Shown here: positions 8,700-17,057 of the stretch, piece by piece
How the letters are laid out: each line of letters begins with the position of its first letter
Numbering within the stretch: position 1 is the first letter of the stretch
Origin: an uncultured Flavobacteriaceae bacterium
GTDB lineage: Bacteria > Bacteroidota > Bacteroidia > Flavobacteriales > Flavobacteriaceae
Direction of reading: 5' to 3'
Assembly (NCBI GenBank): GCA_947500435.1
Contig: CANMRV010000007.1
Location: 186,001-250,000 of the forward strand
DNA: 64,000 bases
Notes under the pieces: model-generated
Seen by the model: only the letters and a program-made list of their open reading frames with translations
The model's database searches: none
Told to the model about the DNA's origin: nothing
Program-made: the position numbers and the translations under genes

Positions 8700-9626
8700 T
8701 TATTTTATTTTTGAGGCTAATAAATAAATCACCGCCATTCGAATAGCAACCCCATTTTCAACCTGATTCAATATAATCGATTGGTTAGAATCAGCTACAT
8801 CGCTGGTTATTTCAACACCCCTGTTTATGGGGCCTGGGTGCATAATCACAATTTCTTTGTCTAAACTATCAAGCAATGTTCTGTTCACTCCAAATTGCTG
8901 AGTGTATTCTCTTGTCGTCGGAAAGTAACTGATATCCAGTCGTTCATTTTGTATACGTAGCATATTTGCAACATCACACCAGTTCAAAGCTTTTCGCAAA
9001 TCCGTTTCAACTCCTACCCCTAAAGACTCAACATGCTTTGGGAGCAAAGTTTTCGGACCACAAACTTTCACGTTTGCCCCTTGTAGTTTTAAGGCGAAAA
9101 TGTTTGATAGTGCTACGCGGGAATGCAGAATATCACCTACGATGACCACATTTTTACCAGCTACATCACCGAGTTTTTCCCGAATGGAATATGAATCCAA
9201 CAAAGCTTGTGTAGGATGTTCATGTGCTCCATCACCTGCATTTACAATCGATGCATTCACATGTTTCGATAAGAATATACCCGCTCCCGGATTTGGATGC
9301 CGCATCACCACCATATCTACTTTCATCGAAAGAATATTGTTGACCGTATCTATGAGCGTCTCCCCTTTTTTTACAGAAGACTGACCCGCAGAAAAGTTGA
9401 TGACATCCGCAGACAAACGTTTTTCGGCCAATTCGAACGATAATTTGGTTCGTGTACTATTCTCGAAGAAAATATTGGCGATGGTAATATCTCGGAGTGA
9501 TGGGACTTTCTTAATCGAACGATTGATAACTTCCTTGAAGTGATCAGCGGTTTCAAAAATGAGCTGAATATCTTTTTCATTAAGATATTTTATTCCCAAT
9601 AAGTGTTTCACACTTAGCTCGCTCAT
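8700..9626 (-). CDS. pyrB: Aspartate carbamoyltransferase catalytic subunit
   Basis: 308 residues. The carbamoyl-phosphate motif STRT (residues 57-60, in ENSTRTKLSFE), EHPTQALLD and MHPGPINRG are all present. The enzyme makes N-carbamoyl-aspartate, the second step of pyrimidine synthesis. It begins one base after the pyrR stop. No pyrI regulatory subunit follows, so this is the unregulated-trimer type common outside enterobacteria; control is more likely through PyrR. Confidence 0.96.
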   Translation of the reverse strand: MSELSVKHLLGIKYLNEKDIQLIFETADHFKEVINRSIKKVPSLRDITIANIFFENSTRTKLSFELAEKRLSADVINFSAGQSSVKKGETLIDTVNNILSMKVDMVVMRHPNPGAGIFLSKHVNASIVNAGDGAHEHPTQALLDSYSIREKLGDVAGKNVVIVGDILHSRVALSNIFALKLQGANVKVCGPKTLLPKHVESLGVGVETDLRKALNWCDVANMLRIQNERLDISYFPTTREYTQQFGVNRTLLDSLDKEIVIMHPGPINRGVEITSDVADSNQSIILNQVENGVAIRMAVIYLLASKIK

Positions 9627-9627
9627 A

Positions 9628-10167
9628 CTATTTATTTATCAAATATATTACGTCTTTTCCGTCATTCTCCTTCCACATCACTTTTACTTTCTCGTTGTTT
9701 ATTGCATCAACTTGGCGTCCTCTATAGTTGGGTTGAATGGGTAAATGTCGGCTAAATCTTCTATCGATTAAAGTCAGCAACTCAACATCCTTGGGTCTTC
9801 CGAAAGACTGTAAGGCGGTTAAAGCGGCATTAATACTTCTTCCTGTATATAGAACGTCATCTATTAGAACAACATTTTTGTCCTCTACTAAGAAATCAAT
9901 ACTTGTAGCTGTTGCCTCAAGTGTTTTGTCACCTCTTCGGAAATCATCACGATAAAAGGTGATATCCAAAAATCCCAGGTCGATATGTTTTACTTTGTAT
10001 TCTTCCTTTAAAATTTTAGTAAGTCGTTCGGCTACGAAAGTTCCTCTGGGCTGAATCCCTATTAAAACGGTATTTGCAAAATCCAAATGATTTTCAAGAA
10101 GTTGACAAGCCAAGCGGTGAAGGATGATGTTGATTTCTTTTTCGGAAAGAAGTACTTTTTGACTCAT
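9628..10167 (-). CDS. pyrR: PyrR, pyrimidine regulator / uracil phosphoribosyltransferase
   Basis: 179 residues with the PRPP-binding motif VVLIDDVLYTGRS (residues 99-111), GIQPRG (38-42 region) and the PyrR-type FYRDDFRR segment. PyrR proteins bind pyr mRNA in Firmicutes and also have uracil phosphoribosyltransferase activity. I looked for a PyrR-binding loop and attenuator in the short leader and saw none, so the enzymatic role may dominate here. First gene of a five-gene unit, with a consensus -7 box at 10193-10200. Confidence 0.92.
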   Translation of the reverse strand: MSQKVLLSEKEINIILHRLACQLLENHLDFANTVLIGIQPRGTFVAERLTKILKEEYKVKHIDLGFLDITFYRDDFRRGDKTLEATATSIDFLVEDKNVVLIDDVLYTGRSINAALTALQSFGRPKDVELLTLIDRRFSRHLPIQPNYRGRQVDAINNEKVKVMWKENDGKDVIYLINK

Positions 10168-10192
10168 AGTGGACGTGAATCCTTTTGAAGGA

Positions 10193-10200
10193 CAAAAATA
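10193..10200 (-). promoter_or_regulatory. -7 promoter box for the pyrR operon
   Basis: On the minus strand TATTTTTG, an exact TAnnTTTG match, giving a leader of about 20 nt before the pyrR ATG. The leader includes the small palindrome CCTTTTGAAGG. No -33 TTG is seen. Confidence 0.5.
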
Positions 10201-10241
10201 GGGAATTCTCGATTAAGTAGGAATCTTATTTGTGGTAAAAC

Positions 10242-10271
10242 AAAAACCCTGACCAAATGGTCAGGGTTTTT
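10242..10271 (-). terminator. Intrinsic terminator of rpsA
   Basis: Perfect 13-bp arms AAAAACCCTGACC / GGTCAGGGTTTTT with a 4-nt loop, 25 bp after the rpsA stop; read on the minus strand the stem ends in a T-run. Confidence 0.9.
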
Positions 10272-10295
10272 AATATGCTAAGATTGTAAAGCTAT

Positions 10296-12167
10296 TTATT
10301 TCTTACCAGCTTCCATCTTATCTTTTAACGCTTGTAAAGCCTCGTTAGCATCACCTAAAGTGGGTTTTGCTTCATCAGCAGAAGCTTTCTGTCTTTTAAC
10401 AGCAGCTTTTACGTTACGTTTCTCTTCTTCTCTAAAGATTGCTGTATGACTTGCTACAACTCTTTTGAAATCTTTGTTGAATTCGATAATCTTGAATTCG
10501 GCTTCTTCTCCTTTTCCGAGTTTCTTACCGTCTTCTTTTTCTAAATGACGTTGCGGGACGAATGCCGTAATGTCCTCGTTAAATTCAATAATAGCTCCTT
10601 TATCAACAATTTCAGTAATCGATGCAGTATGAACTGAATCTAAACCAAACTCTTTCTCATACTTATCCCAAGGATTATCAGTAGTCTGTTTATGACCTAA
10701 ACTAAGTTTACGACCATCAACATCTAATTCAAGTACTTCAACCTCTAAAGTTTCGCCTACAGCGGTAAACTCAGATGGGTGCTTGACTTTCTTAGTCCAA
10801 GAAAGGTCAGAGATATAAATCAATCCGTCGATACCTTCTTCTAGCTCAACAAATACACCGAAGTTTGTAAAGTTTCTAACGATACCTTTGTGTCTAGAAG
10901 CGACAGGATATTTTGTTGTGATATCTGTCCATGGATCTGGAGTCATTTGCTTGATTCCAAGAGACATCTTGCGATCTTCTCTATCTAAAGTCAATACAAC
11001 TGCTTCGACCTCATCACCTACTTTCACGAAATCTTGTGCGGAACGCAAGTGCGTAGACCATGACATTTCAGAAACGTGAATCAACCCTTCAACACCTTCA
11101 ACAACTTCAATGAATGCACCGTAGTCAGCAATAACGACTACCTTACCTTTCACCTTGTCACCGATTTTGATGTCCTCAGATAAAGCTTCCCATGGGTGCT
11201 TCTCTAATTGTTTTAATCCTAATTGGATTCTTGATTTGTTCTCATCAAAATCAAGGATTACAACATTCAATTTTTGGTCTAGTTCAACAACCTCATTCGG
11301 GTGGTTGATTCTACTCCAAGAAAGGTCAGTAATGTGAACTAATCCATCAACACCACCTAAATCGATAAAGACTCCGTAAGAAGTAATGTTTTTGACAACA
11401 CCTTCCAATACTTGTCCTTTTTCAAGTTGACTGATGATTTCTTTTTTCTGTTCTTCGATATCCGCCTCGATCAATGCTTTGTGCGATACAACAACGTTTT
11501 TGAATTCGTGGTTGATTTTCACCACTTTGAATTCCATTGTTTTGTTCACGTATTGATCGTAGTCACGAATAGGTTTCACATCAATTTGAGAACCTGGAAG
11601 GAAAGCTTCGATTCCGAATACATCGACAATCATACCACCTTTAGTTCTACACTTAACGAAACCACTAACTACCTCTTCTTTGTCATGAGCCGCATTAACA
11701 CGATCCCAAGCCATGATAGTTCTTGCTTTTCTATGAGAAAGTACTAACTGTCCGCTCTTATCTTCACGGATGTCAATCAATACCTCTACTTTATCACCAA
11801 CTTTTAAATCAGGATTGTAACGAAATTCATTCAAAGAGATAACCCCTTCAGACTTAGCGTTGATGTCGATAATCGCCTCACGGTCTGTTAAATAAACGAC
11901 AGTACCTTGAACCACTTCAGCATCAGCGGTATCTACAAAGTTTTCTGAAACAAGTTTTTCGAACTCTTCTAATTTAGCGTCCTCAACTTTTTCAATTCCT
12001 TGCTCGTACTTTTCCCAATTAAAGTTTTCTAAAAATTCTTTTGGATCTTGGACGGGAGCCGCCTCTTTTACTTCTTCTACCGTTTCGGTAGTTTCTTGAA
12101 CTGCTTCTGCAGTTTCTGCGGTTGCTTCAGTAGTTTCTTCTACTTGAGCTTTTTTTTCTTCAGCCAT
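10296..12167 (-). CDS. rpsA: 30S ribosomal protein S1
   Basis: 623 residues, with an acidic, Glu/Thr-rich N-terminal extension (about 1-45) and six S1 RNA-binding repeats (starting near residues 80, 165, 250, 335, 420 and 505). The middle repeats carry the typical G-V-F-I-D-L-G-G-V-D-G-L-V-H-I-(T/S)-D-L-S-W pattern. S1 binds mRNA leaders on the 30S subunit, which matters in a phylum that rarely uses Shine-Dalgarno pairing. The C-terminus is Lys/Ala-rich. Single-gene unit with a consensus promoter, a structured leader of about 110 nt and a strong terminator. Confidence 0.95.
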   Translation of the reverse strand: MAEEKKAQVEETTEATAETAEAVQETTETVEEVKEAAPVQDPKEFLENFNWEKYEQGIEKVEDAKLEEFEKLVSENFVDTADAEVVQGTVVYLTDREAIIDINAKSEGVISLNEFRYNPDLKVGDKVEVLIDIREDKSGQLVLSHRKARTIMAWDRVNAAHDKEEVVSGFVKCRTKGGMIVDVFGIEAFLPGSQIDVKPIRDYDQYVNKTMEFKVVKINHEFKNVVVSHKALIEADIEEQKKEIISQLEKGQVLEGVVKNITSYGVFIDLGGVDGLVHITDLSWSRINHPNEVVELDQKLNVVILDFDENKSRIQLGLKQLEKHPWEALSEDIKIGDKVKGKVVVIADYGAFIEVVEGVEGLIHVSEMSWSTHLRSAQDFVKVGDEVEAVVLTLDREDRKMSLGIKQMTPDPWTDITTKYPVASRHKGIVRNFTNFGVFVELEEGIDGLIYISDLSWTKKVKHPSEFTAVGETLEVEVLELDVDGRKLSLGHKQTTDNPWDKYEKEFGLDSVHTASITEIVDKGAIIEFNEDITAFVPQRHLEKEDGKKLGKGEEAEFKIIEFNKDFKRVVASHTAIFREEEKRNVKAAVKRQKASADEAKPTLGDANEALQALKDKMEAGKK

Positions 12168-12281
12168 TTGAAGAGTATTATTTGTATTCTACAACGGTAC
12201 AAGAGTTAAGCGATTCGCGTAGAAGCTGTTATATAATTTTTCTTTTCCCTTTTTTCTCTTGAAAACTTTCGCTAAAAAGGG
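12168..12281 (-). promoter_or_regulatory. Structured rpsA mRNA leader
   Basis: Between the predicted start site and the rpsA ATG, the transcript can form a first stem from CCCTTTTT and AAAAAGGG (12247-12281) and a second from TTCTAC and GTAGAA (12187-12224) that encloses a GCGATTCGC hairpin. A long folded leader on an S1 gene suggests autogenous control, as known for E. coli rpsA; here this is inference. Confidence 0.45.
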
Positions 12282-12284
12282 CTG

Positions 12285-12315
12285 CAAAAATACAGTTTTT
12301 ATTTCAAGAAACCAA
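12285..12315 (-). promoter_or_regulatory. rpsA promoter
   Basis: Minus-strand TTG (12313-12315), 20-bp spacer, TATTTTTG (12285-12292): full agreement with the Bacteroidetes primary sigma consensus TTG-N17-23-TAnnTTTG. The start site would be near 12280, about 110 nt before the ATG. Confidence 0.7.
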
Positions 12316-12427
12316 CAGTATTATTAAAAGGTCCAAAGGTTCACGAGTATTTTAAAGAAATTAACGCCAAATAAAGCAATTATTACTATCTTGAGCACTC
12401 AAATATTAACCGTTTAAACAATTACAC

Positions 12428-12808
12428 ATGAGCGTTAAAGCAAAGTATCAAGGAGTTTTGAACCTTGGTGAGCAATTAGGTATTAAAGATGGAAACGTAA
12501 CCGAAGAAGGTGGCGTTCTTAAAATAAAAGGTCAAGCAAATACCCCTTACGAAAAAGATTTATTGTGGGATAAAATCAAGGAATTAGGTGGCGAAAGCGC
12601 ATCGGATATCAAAGCAAACATTTCAGTTGCGGATGATTCGGTTTACCACAGACATACTGTTTCTAGTGGTGAGTCTCTAAGTAAAATTGCAAAGCACTAT
12701 TATGGTGATGCAATGAAGTACAAGCAGATTTTTGCAGCGAATACCAATATTCTTAAAAATCCGGATGTGATTCATCCTGATCAGGTTTTGGTTATTCCAA
12801 ATCCTTAA
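12428..12808 (+). CDS. BON/LysM domain protein (YgaU/Kbp-like)
   Basis: 126 residues without a signal peptide. Residues 1-65 look like a BON domain (LGIKDGNVTEEGGVLKIKG) and residues 73-125 are a LysM domain (HTVSSGESLSKIAKHYYGD, ending VLVIPNP). The same two-domain order is found in E. coli YgaU (Kbp), a small cytoplasmic potassium-binding protein, so a similar role is possible. Followed by a strong terminator; no operon partner. Confidence 0.82.
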   Translation: MSVKAKYQGVLNLGEQLGIKDGNVTEEGGVLKIKGQANTPYEKDLLWDKIKELGGESASDIKANISVADDSVYHRHTVSSGESLSKIAKHYYGDAMKYKQIFAANTNILKNPDVIHPDQVLVIPNP

Positions 12809-12818
12809 GACTTTAGAC

Positions 12819-12831
12819 CTGCCGTCGGCAG
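12819..12831. repeat. CTGCCG/CGGCAG palindrome
   Basis: Six-bp perfect arms around one base, 10 bp after the LysM gene stop; GC-rich against its AT-rich surroundings. Probably part of the 3' end structure. Confidence 0.45.
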
Positions 12832-12854
12832 TCAAACGTTAAATAAAATTAAAG

Positions 12855-12884
12855 TACCGCTGCTAGTAGTAGCGGTATTTTTTT
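12855..12884 (+). terminator. Intrinsic terminator after the LysM gene
   Basis: TACCGCTGCT / AGTAGCGGTA, 10-bp arms including one G-T pair, 3-nt loop, followed by seven T residues. Confidence 0.88.
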
Positions 12885-12912
12885 GTTTTAATATTTCTAT
12901 ATTACGGTTATT

Positions 12913-12946
12913 AATTCGCTAAGCGTAATAGTACGCTTAGCGAATT
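12913..12946. repeat. Perfect 15-bp-arm palindrome built from two CGCTWAGCG sites
   Basis: AATTCGCTAAGCGTA (12913-12927), 4-nt loop ATAG, then the exact reverse complement (12932-12946). Each arm is itself centred on a palindromic 9-mer, CGCTAAGCG at 12917-12925 and CGCTTAGCG at 12934-12942, 17 bp apart. No T-run follows. It ends 32 bp before the next gene, which suits a double operator better than a terminator. Confidence 0.65.
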
Positions 12947-12978
12947 GTTTGCAACATTTTGCAAAAATCAAATATTGA

Positions 12979-13602
12979 ATGAAAAAGAACCCTTTAGACG
13001 ATATTTCAAAGACAATTCAAATTCACGATAAAATAATTACTGAATCGACCGAGTTAGATGAAAAATCGAAAAGGGCTTTTTTAAATTTTTCTGCGCACAT
13101 AGAAAGGATTATAAGAAATCAAGACCCATCCTGGAAATTAAATTCTTACCAAAGAAAGTCTGCTATAAGTGAATTCCTAAATTACTGGAACAATAACATC
13201 AGTCCTGATACTGAAATGTTTTGGGCTGAAATAGCTGCCAATAATATTAAACTAGAACGAAAGGACCCTTTAAAGTTTGCATTAGAAAAGAACAGGTTTC
13301 TTCGTGTGGAACTAGGGATTGGAGCACAAAAATATTGGACAAAATTGAAAACTCTAAAAGCGGTAACGAATAGGTTTTCACAAGCAGAAATTTCTAAAAT
13401 CGACGGAATAATTACGGAGGATGAAAATAAAAGGATTGGAATTTTGAAAAAATGCTTGGCAAAAAAGAACATTCCTAAAAGCCAATATTTAAAATTTGGA
13501 GAATGTATGGCATATTTTGCGAATACTGGACTTTTCCCAAAGTATATGGACGAAAATGAAGTGCAAGAGCTCTATCTGATTTGGAAAAACTTCAAATCAT
13601 AG
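12979..13602 (+). CDS. Uncharacterised protein
   Basis: 207 residues, not recognised. It is Lys/Asn/Glu-rich, predicted mostly helical, with no signal peptide, membrane segment or cysteine cluster (only two Cys). Segments such as SAISEFLNYWNN, DTEMFWAEIAANNI and KSQYLKFGECMAYFANTGLFP look like a folded soluble domain and not low-complexity sequence. It stands alone between the LysM terminator and convergent cmk, preceded at 32 bp by the double CGCTWAGCG palindrome. The opposite strand also has a 96-codon frame, judged a shadow. Could be an acquired orphan gene. Confidence 0.65.
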   Translation: MKKNPLDDISKTIQIHDKIITESTELDEKSKRAFLNFSAHIERIIRNQDPSWKLNSYQRKSAISEFLNYWNNNISPDTEMFWAEIAANNIKLERKDPLKFALEKNRFLRVELGIGAQKYWTKLKTLKAVTNRFSQAEISKIDGIITEDENKRIGILKKCLAKKNIPKSQYLKFGECMAYFANTGLFPKYMDENEVQELYLIWKNFKS

Positions 13603-13669
13603 CACAGAAAAAACGTTGCACAACAAAACCTCCTATTAAAGGCCCTAGCTCAATTCCCTAAAGTTAGGT

Positions 13670-14362
13670 CTACTGCTTCCCAATCACCCGCAACGCAAAA
13701 TTATACATGCGCTCAAATTGCTCTTCAAGCCCCATATCACTATTATCAAATTCAATGGCATCTTCCGCTTTTCGTAGGGGTGAAAATTCACGATCGGAAT
13801 CTATAGCATCACGCTGCTGTACATTTTTAAGAACTTCATCATAATCCACTTCTTCGCCTTTGTCCAACAATTCCTTGTAACGCCGATAGGCCCTTTTTTC
13901 TGGTGAAGCACTCATAAAGATCTTGACTTCCGCATCGGGGAAAACTACCGTTCCGATATCACGGCCATCCATGACAATACCTTTTTTCCTTCCCATTTCT
14001 TGTTGCATCGCCACCAGCTTGTTCCGCACTGCTTCAATTTCCGCAACCGGACTCACAAATTGTGATACTTCCATGGTACGAATCTCCTTCTCTACATTTT
14101 CACCATTCAGGTACATTTCTGAAAATTCCAATTCCTCGTTATAATGGAAAGTAAGTTCAATTTTATCAAGAGTATTTACTAAAGCCTCAACATCTTTATG
14201 GTTTTCATCAATAAAACCCTTGCGCATGGCAAAAAGTGTCACCGCTCGGTACATAGCACCAGTATCCACATAGACATAACCCAAAGCCCTTGCCAACTGT
14301 TTGGCAATAGTACTTTTTCCCGTAGAGGAATAGCCATCAATAGCTATGGTTATTTTTCCCAT
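13670..14362 (-). CDS. cmk: Cytidylate kinase
   Basis: 230 residues. The P-loop is in IDGYSSTGKST (residues 8-18), followed by VDTGAMYRA, MDGRDIGTVVFPDA and the lid region SPEKRAYRRYKEL. It phosphorylates CMP and dCMP using ATP. It lies 50 bp downstream of lon on the same strand; a TATTTTTA box between them could also give an independent start. Confidence 0.95.
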   Translation of the reverse strand: MGKITIAIDGYSSTGKSTIAKQLARALGYVYVDTGAMYRAVTLFAMRKGFIDENHKDVEALVNTLDKIELTFHYNEELEFSEMYLNGENVEKEIRTMEVSQFVSPVAEIEAVRNKLVAMQQEMGRKKGIVMDGRDIGTVVFPDAEVKIFMSASPEKRAYRRYKELLDKGEEVDYDEVLKNVQQRDAIDSDREFSPLRKAEDAIEFDNSDMGLEEQFERMYNFALRVIGKQ

Positions 14363-14412
14363 TTAGTAAAAATAGTTAGAAATAAAAGAGTTCTACCCCA
14401 GGAGATGAAATA

Positions 14413-16863
14413 TTAAAATTTCTTAGCGTTCTTCACCTTTTGATTGGTAATAGCAATATCTACTACCTCATGCATATCGGTTACATAATGAAAAGTCAAC
14501 CCTTTTAGATAATCCTGTTTTATTTCAAGAATGTCTCGCTCATTCTCTTTACAAAGAATAATCTCTTTGATGCGAGCTCGCTTGGCAGCTAGAATTTTTT
14601 CTTTGATTCCCCCTACCGGAAGAACTTTCCCACGAAGTGTTATTTCACCGGTCATGGCCAAACTTTTCTTCACTTTTCGTTGCGTGAACAAAGAAACCAG
14701 AGAGGTAAGCATAGTGATACCAGCACTTGGCCCATCCTTTGGGGTTGCCCCTTCTGGCACGTGAATATGTACATTATACTTTTCAAAAAGTTCTGGGTCA
14801 AGGTCAAATCGGTCTGCATTGGACTTAATATACTCCATGGCAATCGTGGCAGATTCCTTCATTACCTTACCTAAGTTTCCGGTAATGTTTAAAGTTCCTT
14901 TTCCTTTAGATAATATGGATTCAATAAAAAGAATATCGCCTCCGACACTCGTCCAGGCCAATCCGGTCACCACTCCTGCTACATCATTGTTTTCATATTT
15001 ATCCCGCTCCATCCGAGCTGGCCCTAATACCTTCTCTACAATTTCACTACTTACTTTTATCTCATATTCTTCTTCAGTAGCTATAGACTTTGCAGCATAG
15101 CGTACCATTTTGGCAATTTGCTTCTCCAAAGAACGAACTCCAGATTCCCTTGTATAACCTTCAACGATTTTCTCTAATTGCGGTTTACCAATTTTTAAAT
15201 GTTTTGATTCGAGTCCGTGCTCTTTTAATTGCTTCGGAAGTAAATGGCGCTTAGCTATCTCGACCTTCTCTTCTATGGTATAGCCCGTAACATTGATGAT
15301 TTCCATACGATCCCGCAAAGCAGGTTGAATGGTAGACAAGTTATTGGCCGTCGCAATGAACATAACCTTAGAAAGGTCATATCCCATTTCTAAGAAGTTA
15401 TCATAAAACTCACTATTTTGTTCTGGATCTAAAACTTCCAACATCGCTGAAGATGGGTCTCCCTGATGACTGCTCGATAATTTATCAATTTCATCCAGAA
15501 TAAAAACGGGGTTTGATTTTCCAGCCTTTTTCAAACTTTGAACTATACGCCCTGGCATAGCACCAATATAGGTTTTACGGTGTCCTCGAATTTCTGCTTC
15601 ATCACGTAATCCACCTAAAGAAATACGCACATATTCCCTTCCTAAGGCTTCAGCAACTGACTTTCCTAAAGAAGTTTTACCCACTCCTGGAGGTCCATAT
15701 AAACAAAGAATAGGAGACTTCATATCGTTTCGCAGTTTCAAAACCGCTAAGTATTCAATGATTCTTCGTTTGACGTCTTCAAGTCCGTAGTGGTCCCTAT
15801 CTAATATTTTTTGAGCTCTTTTTAAATCGAACTTATCCTTGGAAAATTCATCCCATGGAAGGTCCAAAAACAAATCCAAATAATTTCTTTGGATAGAATA
15901 TTCAGCAACCTGAGGGTTCATCCGTTGCATTTTCGATAATTCCTTATCAAAATGCTCTCCTATCTTTTCATTCCATTTTTTCTTTTTGGCACGAACCCGC
16001 ATTTCTTGAATTTCCTCATCGTACGAAACTCCCCCCAATTCCTCTTGAATGGTCTTCATTTGTTGATGCAAGAAATATTCACGCTGCTGCTGATCCATGT
16101 CGCTGCGCACTTTCGATTGAATGTCATTCTTCAATTCCAATTTTTGCAACTCAACGTTCATATACTTCAGAGTGGCCAGTGCCCTTTCCTGAAGGTTTCT
16201 TATTTCAAGTAATTCCTGCTTTTCCTTAACACCTAAATTCAGGTTTGAAGAAATAAAATTGATAAGGAAGGATTTACTCTCTATGTTTTTTATGGCAAAT
16301 GAGGCCTCGCTGGGTATATTAGGGTTATTGGCGATTATCTTTAATGACAAATCCTTTATCGATTCGATTATGGCTAAAAACTCTTTATCATCTTGAGCTG
16401 GTCTTTCCTCTTTGGTCTCTCTTACTGTAGCCGTGATATAAGGGTCTTTTGTCAGGACTTCAGCAACTTCAAATCGCTTTTTACCTTGAATTATAACAGT
16501 TGTGTTTCCATCGGGCATTTGCAGCACCCGTAAAATTCTAGCTACTGTGCCTAAGGTATTAATATCCTTTACATCAGGATTCTCAGTCTCCTCATCTTTC
16601 TGAGAAACTACGCCAATAACTTTGCTACCATTATTCGCATCTTTGATAAGTTTTATTGATTTATCCCGCCCCGCGGTTATAGGAATTACAACCCCCGGAA
16701 ACAAAACTGTATTGCGTAGTGGTAATATCGGAAGGGTCTCCGGTAAACTTTCGCTATTCATTTGTTCCTCGTCCTCGGGGGTCAATAGTGGTATTAACTC
16801 TGCATCTTCTTCTATGGAATGCAAAGACATATTGTCAAAATTGGTAAACTTAGAATTTCCCAT
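14413..16863 (-). CDS. lon: ATP-dependent protease Lon
   Basis: 816 residues: N-terminal LON substrate-binding domain (LPILPLRNTVLFPG onward), coiled middle region, AAA+ module with Walker A GPPGVGKTS and Walker B FILDEIDKL, then the protease domain with catalytic S713 in PKDGPSAG and K754 in VGGIKEK. It degrades misfolded and regulatory proteins in the cytoplasm. An acidic extension of about 40 residues precedes the LON domain. Divergent from the ECF sigma gene across 240 bp that also hold a candidate small RNA. Confidence 0.96.
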   Translation of the reverse strand: MGNSKFTNFDNMSLHSIEEDAELIPLLTPEDEEQMNSESLPETLPILPLRNTVLFPGVVIPITAGRDKSIKLIKDANNGSKVIGVVSQKDEETENPDVKDINTLGTVARILRVLQMPDGNTTVIIQGKKRFEVAEVLTKDPYITATVRETKEERPAQDDKEFLAIIESIKDLSLKIIANNPNIPSEASFAIKNIESKSFLINFISSNLNLGVKEKQELLEIRNLQERALATLKYMNVELQKLELKNDIQSKVRSDMDQQQREYFLHQQMKTIQEELGGVSYDEEIQEMRVRAKKKKWNEKIGEHFDKELSKMQRMNPQVAEYSIQRNYLDLFLDLPWDEFSKDKFDLKRAQKILDRDHYGLEDVKRRIIEYLAVLKLRNDMKSPILCLYGPPGVGKTSLGKSVAEALGREYVRISLGGLRDEAEIRGHRKTYIGAMPGRIVQSLKKAGKSNPVFILDEIDKLSSSHQGDPSSAMLEVLDPEQNSEFYDNFLEMGYDLSKVMFIATANNLSTIQPALRDRMEIINVTGYTIEEKVEIAKRHLLPKQLKEHGLESKHLKIGKPQLEKIVEGYTRESGVRSLEKQIAKMVRYAAKSIATEEEYEIKVSSEIVEKVLGPARMERDKYENNDVAGVVTGLAWTSVGGDILFIESILSKGKGTLNITGNLGKVMKESATIAMEYIKSNADRFDLDPELFEKYNVHIHVPEGATPKDGPSAGITMLTSLVSLFTQRKVKKSLAMTGEITLRGKVLPVGGIKEKILAAKRARIKEIILCKENERDILEIKQDYLKGLTFHYVTDMHEVVDIAITNQKVKNAKKF

Positions 16864-16930
16864 ATATACATTTAAGACATTCTGTCATTATTTAACAAAG
16901 AATGTTCTTTTATATTAAGTCGTTAAAGTA

Positions 16931-16963
16931 TTGAAAAGCCTTACTATCATTATGTTATCTTCA
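16931..16963 (+). promoter_or_regulatory. Possible promoter between lon and the ECF gene
   Basis: TTG (16931-16933), 22-bp spacer, TATCTTCA (16956-16963), a near match to TTG-N17-23-TAnnTTTG. Predicted start near 16968. The terminator at 17018-17049 would stop the transcript before the sigma gene. Confidence 0.35.
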
Positions 16964-16967
16964 AATC

Positions 16968-17049
16968 GGCTATTCTTGCATACAAATAAAGACAATTGTT
17001 ATGCCATTCCTTTTAAAAATCAAGAAAGCCTTTCGATTTGATTTTTTTT
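16968..17049 (+). ncRNA. Candidate small RNA of about 80 nt
   Basis: Defined only by the promoter-like pair upstream and the strong intrinsic terminator at its end; no plausible reading frame inside. It could instead be an attenuated leader of the ECF operon. Prediction from sequence structure alone. Confidence 0.3.
17018..17049 (+). terminator. Strong intrinsic terminator with no gene in front
   Basis: AATCAA-GAAAG, one-base tip, CTTTC, a GAT bulge and TTGATT, followed by an eight-T run. It lies 56 bp upstream of the sigma factor start codon, while the gene on its other side (lon) is transcribed away from it. Confidence 0.75.
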
Positions 17050-17057
17050 ATGCAAAC

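Noticed and set aside
10168..10240. PyrR-dependent attenuator ahead of pyrR
   Set aside because: The leader is only about 20 nt from the predicted start site, and I found neither a PyrR-type binding loop nor a terminator/antiterminator pair.
11412..11747. 111-codon frame opposite rpsA
   Set aside because: Antisense shadow inside S1 repeats; the rpsA frame is fully supported.
12901..13669. Orphan gene region as an integron-type cassette
   Set aside because: The spacer and the GTTGCACAAC motif after the gene do not fit attC core sites, and no integrase or second cassette is present.
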